Assembly: GCA_903860975.1 (NCBI GenBank)
Contig: CAIOSI010000019.1
Coordinates: 62,001 to 126,000, forward strand
DNA from: an uncultured Alphaproteobacteria bacterium
Lineage (GTDB): Bacteria; Pseudomonadota; Alphaproteobacteria; Caulobacterales; Caulobacteraceae
Direction: 5' to 3'
Length of the DNA stretch: 64,000 bases
In this document: one piece after another, positions 8,613 through 16,910 of the stretch
Layout: every line of letters starts with the position of its first letter
Numbering within the stretch: the first letter of the stretch is position 1
Notes under the pieces: generated by a model
What the model was told of the DNA's origin: nothing
Databases searched by the model: none
Seen by the model: the letters and a program-made list of their open reading frames with translations, nothing else
Translations under genes and position numbers: made by a program

Positions 8613-9869
8613 ATGCCCAGCTCCAGCGCCGCCGCCTCGTCAGCGCCTCAAATCAGCGCCACGAGACCCGAACCTAGCCTGGGCCTCGCCTACCTCGGCA
8701 GAACCGTCTTCGAGGGGGTTCAGCTGGAGGAGGTCTGGTCTGAGATCGTCACGCGACTTGGCAACGGTGCGCCAGACGCCGGTGCAATGCTGGATCTTTC
8801 GACTCTCCTTCAGATGCGCGGTGAGCGCGAGAAGGGCCTGGAACTCCAGGCCGCCGCGCTAAGCGTCTGCCGGTGCTATCGCACGGTCCATGGCGCGGGC
8901 GGCGGCTTGCGCGTTTTGGCCTTCATGGCTGCTGGCGACCTGATGACCAACACGCCGATCGATTTCCTGTTGGAAGGCTCTGACGTCGAGCTGACCATTT
9001 GGTATGTGGACCACGCCGTCCCCGCGCCCTCGGAGGTTCCGGACCACGACATCGCCTTCCTGGCGATCGGTCAGACAGACGACGGCTCTGCGGCACTGGG
9101 CGCTCTGGCCTGTAACTTCAACGCGTGGCCCCGTCCCGTCGTAAACGGCCGCCCTAAATTGATCGCCGCCCTTAGCCGCGATGGCGTCGCCGACGCCTTC
9201 GCCGATAGTCCTTTGATCATCGCGCCAGCAACCCGGCGCGTTTCGCGCGAAGCCTTACAGAAGATCGCGGCTGCCGAAAGCGAGCTGTCGGCTCTCCACT
9301 CCGATTTGCGCTTTCCGATCATCGCGCGTCCCATAGGCTCTCATGCCGGCAACGGACTTGAAAAATTAGCCGGGCCAGCTGAGCTCGCCACCTACCTTGA
9401 GATCCACGCAGAGCAGGAGTTCTTCGTTTCAGCCTTCTTCGACTACAGCGGCGACGATGGCCTTTTCAGGAAACTGCGCGTCGTGTTTGTAAACGGCCAC
9501 CCCTACATCGCGCACATGGCGATATCGCAACGCTGGATGGTTCATTACCTCAACGCCGACATGGGCGAAGTCGCAAACCGTCTCGAAGAGGCGTCGATGA
9601 TGGCCAGCTTCGAACAGGGCTTCGCCTTGCGTCATCGCGAGGCTTTTGAGGCGCTCTACCGATCGCTTGGCCTCGACTATTTCGGAATTGACTGCGCCGA
9701 GACCCTCGACGGTCGCCTGATCGTCTTCGAAGCTGACGTCGCGATGATCGTGCACGCCATGGATTCAGAGGTGCTCCATCCCTACAAGAAGCCGGCCATG
9801 GCCAAGTTGTTTGAAGGCTTTATCGCCGGCCTCAGAACCCACCTACCGGTGCCTCCTGCGGCGGCCTGA
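8613..9869 (+). CDS. TPR-like plus ATP-grasp-like protein of unknown function
   Basis: Protein of 418 aa. After a short Ser/Ala-rich leader there is a helical, tetratricopeptide-like segment (about residues 20-85), then a central domain, then a C-terminal half that reads as an ATP-grasp fold: FPIIARPIGSHAG is the ATP-binding Lys/Arg strand region, and LGLDYFGIDC with LIVFEADV are the metal-binding strands. ATP-grasp enzymes ligate a carboxylate to an amine or thiol, but the substrate is not evident. The start at 8613 is chosen because AGGAG precedes it by 5 nt; 8532 is also open. Confidence 0.75.
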   Translation: MPSSSAAASSAPQISATRPEPSLGLAYLGRTVFEGVQLEEVWSEIVTRLGNGAPDAGAMLDLSTLLQMRGEREKGLELQAAALSVCRCYRTVHGAGGGLRVLAFMAAGDLMTNTPIDFLLEGSDVELTIWYVDHAVPAPSEVPDHDIAFLAIGQTDDGSAALGALACNFNAWPRPVVNGRPKLIAALSRDGVADAFADSPLIIAPATRRVSREALQKIAAAESELSALHSDLRFPIIARPIGSHAGNGLEKLAGPAELATYLEIHAEQEFFVSAFFDYSGDDGLFRKLRVVFVNGHPYIAHMAISQRWMVHYLNADMGEVANRLEEASMMASFEQGFALRHREAFEALYRSLGLDYFGIDCAETLDGRLIVFEADVAMIVHAMDSEVLHPYKKPAMAKLFEGFIAGLRTHLPVPPAAA

Positions 9870-9924
9870 GCCGAGACTGGCGAGGCGGCTTCCCTCGCCC
9901 CCAGTCGCGGCCTAGACTCGGGGC

Positions 9925-10404
9925 ATGGCGGTCGCATTCACCCGAGAGGAAGATTACGAGTCCCAGGCTGCAAACCTGCCGGACCGTCCCGTTTCGCTGC
10001 ATCCCAACTTGGTTACCGCAACCGGTCTTGCAGCCATTGAGGCCGAACTCTCGGCTGCGCGCACGGCCCATGCCGCGGCTCAGGCGCAGGGCGGGATCAG
10101 CGCTGACCGCACAGCCATGGCTCGCGCCACGCGCGACCTGCGCTACTGGGGCGCGCGGCGCGCCAACGCCCAGCTGACAGAGCCTGCCGATGGTCCCGAA
10201 AAGGTCCTATTCGGCAGGACCGTAGACTGCGAGCGCCAGGATGGTCGGCGCCAGACCTTTCGTATTGTCGGCGAGGACGAGGCCGATCCCGCCAAGGGCA
10301 GCGTCTCCTATGTCTCACCACTTGCGCGCGGGCTGCTCGGAAAGACGGTTGGCGACATCGCGCTGGTCAACGGCGCCGAGGTCGAAGTTACGGCCGTCCG
10401 GTGA
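9925..10404 (+). CDS. GreA/GreB-family elongation factor-like protein
   Basis: Protein of 159 aa. The C-terminal half is a Gre domain (VLFGRTVDC through VSPLARGLLGKTVGD, with the typical SPLARALLGK-like motif). The N-terminal coiled coil (about residues 30-85) is present. Its tip, normally acidic (GDLKENAEY in GreA), reads GGISADRTAMARAT with a single acidic residue. It may therefore bind RNA polymerase without stimulating transcript cleavage, as some Gre-like factors do. Its stop overlaps a possible GTG start of the next gene. Confidence 0.8.
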   Translation: MAVAFTREEDYESQAANLPDRPVSLHPNLVTATGLAAIEAELSAARTAHAAAQAQGGISADRTAMARATRDLRYWGARRANAQLTEPADGPEKVLFGRTVDCERQDGRRQTFRIVGEDEADPAKGSVSYVSPLARGLLGKTVGDIALVNGAEVEVTAVR

Positions 10405-10421
10405 GCCTTGGAAGTTCGCCC

Positions 10422-11486
10422 ATGACCCGCTGGGCGCAAGCTCTGCTCTGCGCCGTGATAATCGCAGTGTCTGCAGACGAGAGCGCTTATGCCGCGACAG
10501 AGCCGCTGTTTGTGGGTTTCTACCTCCCCTGGGACGCAGCTTCGCGGGCGGACATGGTCCAGCACGCTGGCGCTCTGGACATCATTGCACCCATGGCTGG
10601 AGCGCTCGACTCAGCGACGGGCACGCTGCGCTGGCAAGACGACCCATCGCGTGACGCAGCGCTTGCCAAGGGGCCTGATCGGCTGAAGGTTTTCCCCATC
10701 ATCTCCAACGCTCACGATGAGGTCTGGGACACCGCCGCTGCCGACGGCGCTCTTTTGAACGCCCAGGTCGGTAAGACCGTCATCGACACACTGGTCAGCG
10801 AGGCCAAAACGAAGGGATACGCCGGCTACATTCTCGATTTCGAGAACCTCAGCCCCAATGCGACGCCAGCTTACGCACCCTTCCTGGCGAAGCTGCGAGA
10901 CGCCCTGAAACCCTTGGGACGTGAGCTTTGGGCCACGGCGAGCCTGGCCGCCCCACCCGAAGCGGTGCGAAGTCTGGCCGATGCGAGCGATGTTATCGTG
11001 CTGATGGCCTATGACCAATGCTGGGCCACGGGCACGCCTGGCCCCGTTGCTGGCCAGGACTGGCTGGAGCAGGCCCTTGAAGCCCAGCTCAGGGGTGCCG
11101 ACGCCAGCCACTACCTGATCGCGCTGGGTGCCTATGGGTACGACTGGCCGCAGGGACAGCCCGCCGCCGTCGTTTCAGCGCCGAATGCCGCCCAAATCGC
11201 AAAGGCTCAAGGCCAGACTGTCAACCGCGAGCCACCCGCCGCAAACCCTCATTTCACCTACGCCAGTCCTGACGGCCGCGCTCACGCTGTCTGGTACCTG
11301 GACGCTGAAACCTTTCGAGCCCAGCGCGCTTTCGCTCAGGCCCGCAAGACGCGAGGCGTTGCGGTTTGGCGCCTGGGCCTTGAAGATCCCGCGATCTGGA
11401 CGAAGGCTCCACCCGCCCAGCCAGGCTCGGCCATCGCCGCGCCAGCTGCGCCTTGCGTTGCGCTTGCGCCACGTCCCGGGCGGTAA
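10422..11486 (+). CDS. Secreted GH18-like glycoside hydrolase
   Basis: Protein of 354 aa with a Sec signal peptide ending near AYA-AT. The motif GYAGYILDFENL around residues 135-146 matches the GH18 DxxDxDxE active-site strand in its short form (D-F-E), as seen in YaaH/PgaB-like hydrolases, and MAYDQCW supplies the family Tyr. A cell-wall or exopolysaccharide substrate is likely but unproven. The ATG at 10422 has GGAAG upstream. A GTG at 10401, overlapping the previous stop, is the alternative start and suggests an operon with the Gre-like gene. Confidence 0.82.
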   Translation: MTRWAQALLCAVIIAVSADESAYAATEPLFVGFYLPWDAASRADMVQHAGALDIIAPMAGALDSATGTLRWQDDPSRDAALAKGPDRLKVFPIISNAHDEVWDTAAADGALLNAQVGKTVIDTLVSEAKTKGYAGYILDFENLSPNATPAYAPFLAKLRDALKPLGRELWATASLAAPPEAVRSLADASDVIVLMAYDQCWATGTPGPVAGQDWLEQALEAQLRGADASHYLIALGAYGYDWPQGQPAAVVSAPNAAQIAKAQGQTVNREPPAANPHFTYASPDGRAHAVWYLDAETFRAQRAFAQARKTRGVAVWRLGLEDPAIWTKAPPAQPGSAIAAPAAPCVALAPRPGR

Positions 11487-11565
11487 CCAAACCCACCTGA
11501 TGCTTGAATACGTCAGGATGGCCGACTGATTTCGCTCTATGCCACCTCCTAAGGAGTTGCCTCTC

Positions 11566-11958
11566 ATGAAGATCGTCCTGATCGCCATCGGCGCGACCAC
11601 CCTCTGCGCCGCTGCCAAGGCTGAGCCGCTGACCCTGCGCACATCCGATCTGGCGCAGGGCCGCGTTGCGATAGCGCCGGTGCATTTCATAGGTGAGACC
11701 CCGCCCGTCGTGCCTGATCTTGGCGATTCCCTTGATCCGCAGGCACCAACCCGGCGCCAAGCCCATCCGCTGGACAGCGCCGTTTTTGCAAAGACCGCTG
11801 TCGACCACCGCTTCTCGTCTCGCGATGACATTACCGGCTCCCTCGGATTCCTCTGCGGCCTGCAGCCGGGCCACGGCGACAGCGGCGGAGCGGCCGCTTA
11901 CGGGATCGATCCACACGGCCGCTTCCTGGGTGCCAAGCTCAGCATCGCCTTCAATTGA
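11566..11958 (+). CDS. Small secreted hypothetical protein
   Basis: Protein of 130 aa with a clear Sec signal peptide (cleavage near AAAKA-EP) and AAGGAG 9 nt before the ATG. The mature part is Pro/Asp-rich and ends in a beta-like segment (GRFLGAKLSIAFN) that could be a membrane or outer-surface strand. No family recognised. It lies between the GH18-like and M20 peptidase genes on the same strand. Confidence 0.6.
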   Translation: MKIVLIAIGATTLCAAAKAEPLTLRTSDLAQGRVAIAPVHFIGETPPVVPDLGDSLDPQAPTRRQAHPLDSAVFAKTAVDHRFSSRDDITGSLGFLCGLQPGHGDSGGAAAYGIDPHGRFLGAKLSIAFN

Positions 11959-12040
11959 CCCGACACCGGCGCCAAGCCCTTTACCCGCGCTTGCCTCGGC
12001 TCCATTAGTCCGACTGGATTCGCGTTCAGGGGGCATTTCA

Positions 12041-13459
12041 ATGATCGGCAGGATTTTTGGCGCTGCGTTGGCGCTCGCCTCAGGGCTGGGGCTCGCGCAC
12101 ACCGCAACGGCACAGGATCTGCGCCCCGACCAGGTCCGCTTCCGTGAGCTCTACAAGGAGCTTGTTGAAACCAACACGAGCCTTTCTGTCGGCAGCTGCA
12201 CCGTCGCCGCCGCCAAGATGGGCGCTCACCTGAAAGCCGCCGGCTTCACGGACGCCCAACTCATCTATTTCTCGACCCCCGACCATCCCAAGGAAGGCGG
12301 TCTTGTCGCCATTCTCCCGGGGACCAGCAAGACCGCCAAGCCGATACTGCTTCTGGGTCACCTCGACGTCGTTGAGGCCAAGCGCGCGGATTGGACCCGC
12401 GATCCGTTCACTTTCATCGAGGAAAACGGCATCTTCTACGGTCGCGGGACATCGGACATGAAGGTGATCGATGCGACCTGGGTCGACATGTTGGTCCGCT
12501 TCAAGGAGCAAAAATACGCGCCCAAGCGTACCCTCAAGCTGGCGCTGACTTGCGGCGAAGAAACCCTCGCCGCCTTTAATGGTGCCGACTGGCTGGCCAA
12601 GAACAAGCGCGACTTGATCGACGCTGAGTTTGCACTCAACGAAGGCGGCGGCGGCCGAGCCGACAAGGATGGCCAGGTCCAGAGCCAAGGCGTCCAGGTG
12701 GGCGAAAAGGTCGTCCAACAATTCCGCCTGGAGACCACAAATCCCGGAGGACATTCCTCCGTGCCGATCCGTGACAACGCCATCTATGAGCTGTCTCAGG
12801 CCCTGCTGAAAGTCCGCGACTACGAGTTCCCGCTGGCCATGAACGACACGACGCGCAGCTTCTTCGCCAAGGCGGGCGTGGGTCGCTCTGATCCGACCGG
12901 CCTGGCCATGATCGCCATCGCCAAGGATCCCAACGACAAGGCTGCCGAAGCTGAACTCAATAAGGACCGGGGGTTTCACTCCATGCTTCGCACCACCTGC
13001 GTGGCGACCCTGCTGGACGGCGGTCACGCCGAAAACGCTCTGCCCCAGCGCGCGGGCGCCAATATCAACTGCCGGATGTTCCCAGGCTCCACAATGGAGG
13101 ACACAAAGGCCAAGCTCGAGGCGGCGATTTCCGATCCCGGCGTGAAGGTCATCCCGCTGCAACCGATCCGCAGCAAGCCCAACCCGCCGCCACTCGACCC
13201 CAAAGTCATTGGTCCGATGGAAAGGGTAGCGGCCAAATATTTCCCTGGCGCGCCGCTGGTTCCCACCATGTCGACCGGCGCGAGTGACGCGATATATCTG
13301 GCGCCCGTCGGCATCCCAACCTATGGCGTCCCGGGCTTCTGGTCCGGTCCGGAAGGCTCAGGCGCTCACGGCCTGAACGAGCACCAGTCGGCGAAGTCCG
13401 TCTTCGTCGGGCGCGACTATCTGACGGAGCTCGTAAAGACCTACGCCGAGGCGGGCTGA
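12041..13459 (+). CDS. Exported M20-family metallopeptidase
   Basis: Dizinc peptidase of 472 aa with a Sec signal peptide (cleavage near ATA-QD at residue 25). Metal ligands fit the M20/ArgE/DapE pattern: His107 and Asp109 in GHLDVV, Asp139 in GRGTSDMK, the catalytic Glu pair in CGEET near residue 173, and a later GAHG loop near the C-terminus. The dimerisation lid insertion (NPGGHSS) is present. It probably cleaves dipeptides or acyl-amino acids in the periplasm. The start at 12041 is set by the signal peptide and a GGGGG stretch upstream; a longer open frame from 11693 overlaps the preceding gene. Confidence 0.9.
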   Translation: MIGRIFGAALALASGLGLAHTATAQDLRPDQVRFRELYKELVETNTSLSVGSCTVAAAKMGAHLKAAGFTDAQLIYFSTPDHPKEGGLVAILPGTSKTAKPILLLGHLDVVEAKRADWTRDPFTFIEENGIFYGRGTSDMKVIDATWVDMLVRFKEQKYAPKRTLKLALTCGEETLAAFNGADWLAKNKRDLIDAEFALNEGGGGRADKDGQVQSQGVQVGEKVVQQFRLETTNPGGHSSVPIRDNAIYELSQALLKVRDYEFPLAMNDTTRSFFAKAGVGRSDPTGLAMIAIAKDPNDKAAEAELNKDRGFHSMLRTTCVATLLDGGHAENALPQRAGANINCRMFPGSTMEDTKAKLEAAISDPGVKVIPLQPIRSKPNPPPLDPKVIGPMERVAAKYFPGAPLVPTMSTGASDAIYLAPVGIPTYGVPGFWSGPEGSGAHGLNEHQSAKSVFVGRDYLTELVKTYAEAG

Positions 13460-13684
13460 AATCTCGCGCGGTTGTCGCTGCAGACGCAGGCTGCGAGCGC
13501 CAGGTGCGAGGATCCCACCGGAAACGCCAGGCAAGGCCTAGCGTCTCGGATAAAGCCTTGGAGACGATCACCTGGCGTAAGCGCCCTGGCCAGGCTTGTC
13601 CGGACAGGATTTTTCTGTCGCGGGCCCAGAAATTGCTATTGGGTCTGCATCGACGTTCGCGCGTGCATTGTTTTGCGAGGCTGC

Positions 13685-14083
13685 ATGTCCACTCCGCACC
13701 GCCGCTTGAAAAAGAGCGAGACGCTTGAAATCCGGCTGCCCTATCCAACCAAACTTGCGTTCATGGCGCGCTGCCGCGACGACGGACGCTCCGCAAGCGA
13801 GGCCGTGCGCGACTTCATCGACGGCCATTTGGACGGACCCGTACCGAAGGTCCCAACAAGTCGAAGGGCTCATCGCCTGATTATCGCTGCCTTAATCGCC
13901 GCGGCCATGGGCGCCATCGCCCTGCCCTCGCTCGCCCGGCCCAGCCTATGCGCCGAATTTGATCGCCTAGACCTCAACGGTTCCCCTGCCATCCGCCTGT
14001 CTGAATTTTCGGCGATGGACGCCAACCACGACGGGAAGGTCACATTCGAGGAGTTCCGCGCCTTCTACGCTTCGCACCCCTGA
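13685..14083 (+). CDS. RHH-like / transmembrane / EF-hand protein
   Basis: Protein of 132 aa with three parts. Residues 1-50 look like a ribbon-helix-helix DNA-binding or antitoxin fold (SETLEIRLPYPTKLAF, then a helix with SASEAVRDFID). Residues 60-77 are a hydrophobic span (LIIAALIAAAMGAIAL). The C-terminus holds one clear calcium-binding EF-hand loop DANHDGKVTFEE, and a degenerate one (DRLDLNGSPAI) before it. Topology would put the RHH part in the cytoplasm and the EF-hand in the periplasm. No adjacent toxin is seen. Function unknown. Confidence 0.72.
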   Translation: MSTPHRRLKKSETLEIRLPYPTKLAFMARCRDDGRSASEAVRDFIDGHLDGPVPKVPTSRRAHRLIIAALIAAAMGAIALPSLARPSLCAEFDRLDLNGSPAIRLSEFSAMDANHDGKVTFEEFRAFYASHP

Positions 14084-14181
14084 TTTGAACAAAGTCCCGA
14101 TTGCGCCCAATCCAGACGCACGCCGGTCATCACAACGACACTTCATCCGCCTATTGCGCACGCCTGTTGAAGGAGAGCGAA

Positions 14182-14475
14182 ATGAGCATTTTGATCCGCA
14201 TCCAAGCTGCTCAGGATGGCTGGAGCCTCCAGGGCGACACCCTCGAGGCCGGGATGATGTTCTTGAGTGGCGCGCAAGCCGAAACCGCGGCCCTTGGTTT
14301 GGCTCAACGCTATTCCGACGCCGGCCAGCCAACAGAGATCGAAGTCTTCCTGCGCGACGGAAGCCTCGCCGGCCGATACGTCAGTGCGCCTGTTCAGGAC
14401 AAATGGGCCGAGGGCTTAAGGACGCGTCGATCACTCCCGCCGAAGTACGGTGTCGGCGACTTGCAGACCCCTTAG
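14182..14475 (+). CDS. Small hypothetical protein
   Basis: Protein of 97 aa with AAGGAG 6 nt before the ATG. The sequence (ILIRIQAAQDGWSLQGD and EIEVFLRDGSLAGRYV) suggests a small alpha/beta domain like DUF2188-type proteins. The last 45 nt overlap the 3' end of the convergent phosphatase gene. Function unknown. Confidence 0.6.
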   Translation: MSILIRIQAAQDGWSLQGDTLEAGMMFLSGAQAETAALGLAQRYSDAGQPTEIEVFLRDGSLAGRYVSAPVQDKWAEGLRTRRSLPPKYGVGDLQTP

Positions 14476-15096
14476 TCTCGCGCTGTGCTCGGCCTTAAGC
14501 GAGCTCGGATCGTAGGCTTCCGAACACACCCAATCCTCGAACGAAAGGCCCTTTGGCTGGCCTTCTGACAGATAAGCCTCAAAGGTGTAGTCGAGGATCC
14601 CTGTTCGTCCATTTTTCAGATGAAGATAGCGCAGCGACAGCTGCTCCATCGCTTCTCCGATCGTCTTGCCACCTCGAAAATGCATGTAGAGCGCGCTCAT
14701 CATGCTGGCGCGGTCGGCGCCTGACTTGCAGTGTAAAAGCGCCGGATACTCGATCGAGCCAAAAAGATCCTTGGCGGCCAATACCTGCTCGCGGCTAGGG
14801 GCGTCACGTGAGGTGATCGTGAAATTCACCAGCGTCAGGCCTAGCTTTTCGCAGGCGTCTTTCTCCAGAGCATGGAAGCTCGCGTCGAAGCCACCCCGCA
14901 GGTTTATAACGGTGCGGACGCCTTTTGCCTTCCAGGCAGCCAACTGATGCGGCCAAGGCTGATTGGTGCGCACGACCTCGTCGGATATCCAGTGGGCGTT
15001 GCGAAAGCTCAAGCGAAGGTAGGCGTGATCGCGCCATAGGTAGTCAAGGTAGGCACGCAACCGACCGCCGGCTGTCTTGAGATCGAACTGAGTCAC
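14431..15096 (-). CDS. Dual-specificity/tyrosine phosphatase-like protein
   Basis: Protein of 221 aa. The P-loop LHCKSGADR gives the CX5R signature with Cys123 and Arg129, and the upstream strand GVRTVINLRGG is typical of bacterial DSP-type phosphatases. The general-acid Asp could be in TSRDAPS around residue 98. Cytoplasmic; substrate may be a phosphoprotein or phosphoinositide/sugar. Its 3' end overlaps the convergent hypothetical gene by 45 nt. Confidence 0.85.
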   Translation of the reverse strand: MTQFDLKTAGGRLRAYLDYLWRDHAYLRLSFRNAHWISDEVVRTNQPWPHQLAAWKAKGVRTVINLRGGFDASFHALEKDACEKLGLTLVNFTITSRDAPSREQVLAAKDLFGSIEYPALLHCKSGADRASMMSALYMHFRGGKTIGEAMEQLSLRYLHLKNGRTGILDYTFEAYLSEGQPKGLSFEDWVCSEAYDPSSLKAEHSARLRGLQVADTVLRRE

Positions 15097-15297
15097 GCTT
15101 AGAAAGCTCCTCCATCGACATTGGCCGCCGCCTCGCTTAGCACAACCTTCGTTGCCTCGCGCCTGCCCGGGTCACGGGCATCGTCTGCGACAAACGGCCG
15201 CCCTCTGGTGCTCAACAAGTCATTGAGGACCTTTGGGCCTGGTGCCGTGCTAGGCTTGGGCCGGTATTGACCGGACCTTCAGAACAGGAGCCGAATA

Positions 15298-15915
15298 TTG
15301 GCTGGACTGAATTGGAACGCCATTGAAGCGGCCCAGCTGTCGCAGGACCCTTTTGACCATTTTCTGGTTGAGGGCGCCTTGTCTCCAGCCTGCGCAGCGG
15401 CGGTAGGCCATGAGTATCCGGCGATCCATAGCCCTGGATCTTTCTCGCTCGCCGACGCGCGCCCCGGTGCTGTCCTGAGCGACCTGATCGCAGACATGGA
15501 GTCGCCGCGGTTCCGGCGCGAAATGGAGCGGATTTTCAATCTGGATCTAGAAGACAAGCCTGTCGTGGTGACGCTGCGCGGCCAATGCTCGACTCGCGAT
15601 GGTCGGATTCACACCGATTCGAATTCCAAGATTCTCTCGCTCCTGCTTTATATGAATGAGGGCTGGCAAAGCCCCGAAGGCCGTCTGCGTCTTCTGCGCA
15701 ACGACCACGATATTGAAAACTACGCGGTCGAAGTCCCCCCCACTTTGGGTTCGCTCGTGGGCTTCGTACGGAGCGACCAGTCCTGGCACGGACACACGCC
15801 CTTCACCGGTCAGCGTCGAGTGCTGCAACTCAATTATGTGCAGAGCGCCAGGGTCTCTTGGGTCGGCGCAATTCGCCATCGTTTGTCGGCGATCTCCAAG
15901 CAACGCGTCGCTTGA
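15298..15915 (+). CDS. 2-oxoglutarate/Fe(II) oxygenase
   Basis: Protein of 205 aa with a double-stranded beta-helix iron site: His105 and Asp107 in RIHTDSNS, His164 in SWHGHTPF, and Arg173 for 2-oxoglutarate. The start is TTG at 15298, with AGGAG 7 nt upstream. It overlaps the next gene (ELM1-like) by one base, so the two are co-translated. Such small prolyl-hydroxylase-like oxygenases modify proteins or small molecules; no substrate can be named. Confidence 0.85.
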   Translation: MAGLNWNAIEAAQLSQDPFDHFLVEGALSPACAAAVGHEYPAIHSPGSFSLADARPGAVLSDLIADMESPRFRREMERIFNLDLEDKPVVVTLRGQCSTRDGRIHTDSNSKILSLLLYMNEGWQSPEGRLRLLRNDHDIENYAVEVPPTLGSLVGFVRSDQSWHGHTPFTGQRRVLQLNYVQSARVSWVGAIRHRLSAISKQRVA

Positions 15916-16910
15916 TGGACTTGGGGTCAACGGACGTTCCTCCCCTTAATCCACGTGTCTGGTGCCTCACCACGGGTGAGGCGGGTCTGCGACAGCAAGC
16001 TCGAGGTCTGGCACGCGAACTTTCCCCCGAATTCGAAGAGCGCGTGGTTCGGGTCGGCCGACTTATGGGGCTCGCACCCCCCAGTCTCTTCCGTCTGACG
16101 CTCGCCGGCGTCCACCCTCTAGAGGGCAAGCTTTCGCCCCCATGGCCAGACGTCCTGGTCAGCTGTGGCCGGCGCGCCGGTCTTGCAGCCATGGCCATTC
16201 GTCGCAAATCGAAGGCGCCGATAGTGACCATCCATATCCAGGCTCCAAGCGTGCCCGCAGCTTTCGACCTCGTCGTCGCCATGCCGCACGATCGGCTCGA
16301 AGGTGAAAATGTCATCTGTGTCGACACGGCCCTGCACGGCGTCCGGGCGACGACCCTGCAGGCGGCGGCGGCCCTAAGCGACCTGCGATTTGCTGAACTT
16401 CCGAGGCCCTGGACAGGGGTTCTCTTGGGGGGCGCCACCGCGCGCACGCCTTTCACGGTTGAAGATGCCCAACGCCTTGCGGCGGGACTAGATGTCCTGC
16501 GCGCGCGAACCGGCGGCTCCTTATTGATCACGCCGTCAAGGCGCACGCCACCCGGCGTCATAGCCGCCCTCAGCGCACACTTCGCTCAAGACGCGTCGAT
16601 TTTCTTTTGGGACGGGAGCGGTGCCAACCCCTACCTTTCGATCCTTGCTATGGCCGACGCCATCGCCGTGACCAGCGACAGCATCTCGATGATCTCGGAG
16701 GCCATGGCCACGACGGCGGATCTCTACGTGTTCGAAGTCGCCGGCGGTGGCCGTCACCAGAACTTTCTGCAGTCGATCTTCAAACAGGGCTTGATTGCAC
16801 GATTGGGCGACACGGCTCCACGCAAACGCGCGACAGGGATCGACGCGACGCCGTCGGTCGCAGCGATCGCTCGCGAAATGATGCGCCAGAAGCTCAGCGC
16901 GACGACCTAG
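15915..16910 (+). CDS. ELM1/DUF1022 family protein
   Basis: Protein of 331 aa resembling the bacterial relatives of plant mitochondrial fission factor ELM1. Family features seen: the N-terminal VWCLTTGEAGLRQQARGLA, the PDVLVSCGRRAGLAA strand, FDLVVAMPHDRL, and a C-terminal VTSDSISMISEAM that recalls glycosyltransferase-B nucleotide-sugar sites. A glycosyltransferase-like role has been suggested for the fold; that is inference here. The ATG at 15915 shares a base with the TGA of the oxygenase gene. Its 3' end overlaps the convergent TSUP gene by 4 nt. Confidence 0.85.
   Translation: MDLGSTDVPPLNPRVWCLTTGEAGLRQQARGLARELSPEFEERVVRVGRLMGLAPPSLFRLTLAGVHPLEGKLSPPWPDVLVSCGRRAGLAAMAIRRKSKAPIVTIHIQAPSVPAAFDLVVAMPHDRLEGENVICVDTALHGVRATTLQAAAALSDLRFAELPRPWTGVLLGGATARTPFTVEDAQRLAAGLDVLRARTGGSLLITPSRRTPPGVIAALSAHFAQDASIFFWDGSGANPYLSILAMADAIAVTSDSISMISEAMATTADLYVFEVAGGGRHQNFLQSIFKQGLIARLGDTAPRKRATGIDATPSVAAIAREMMRQKLSATT

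Noticed and set aside
11254..12102. Long minus-strand frame opposite the GH18-like and M20 genes
   Set aside because: Antisense of recognisable genes, with no domain of its own.
12080..13162. 360-codon minus-strand frame inside the M20 peptidase gene
   Set aside because: Long only because GC-rich codons suppress stops in the antisense frame; the sense strand has an intact metallopeptidase.
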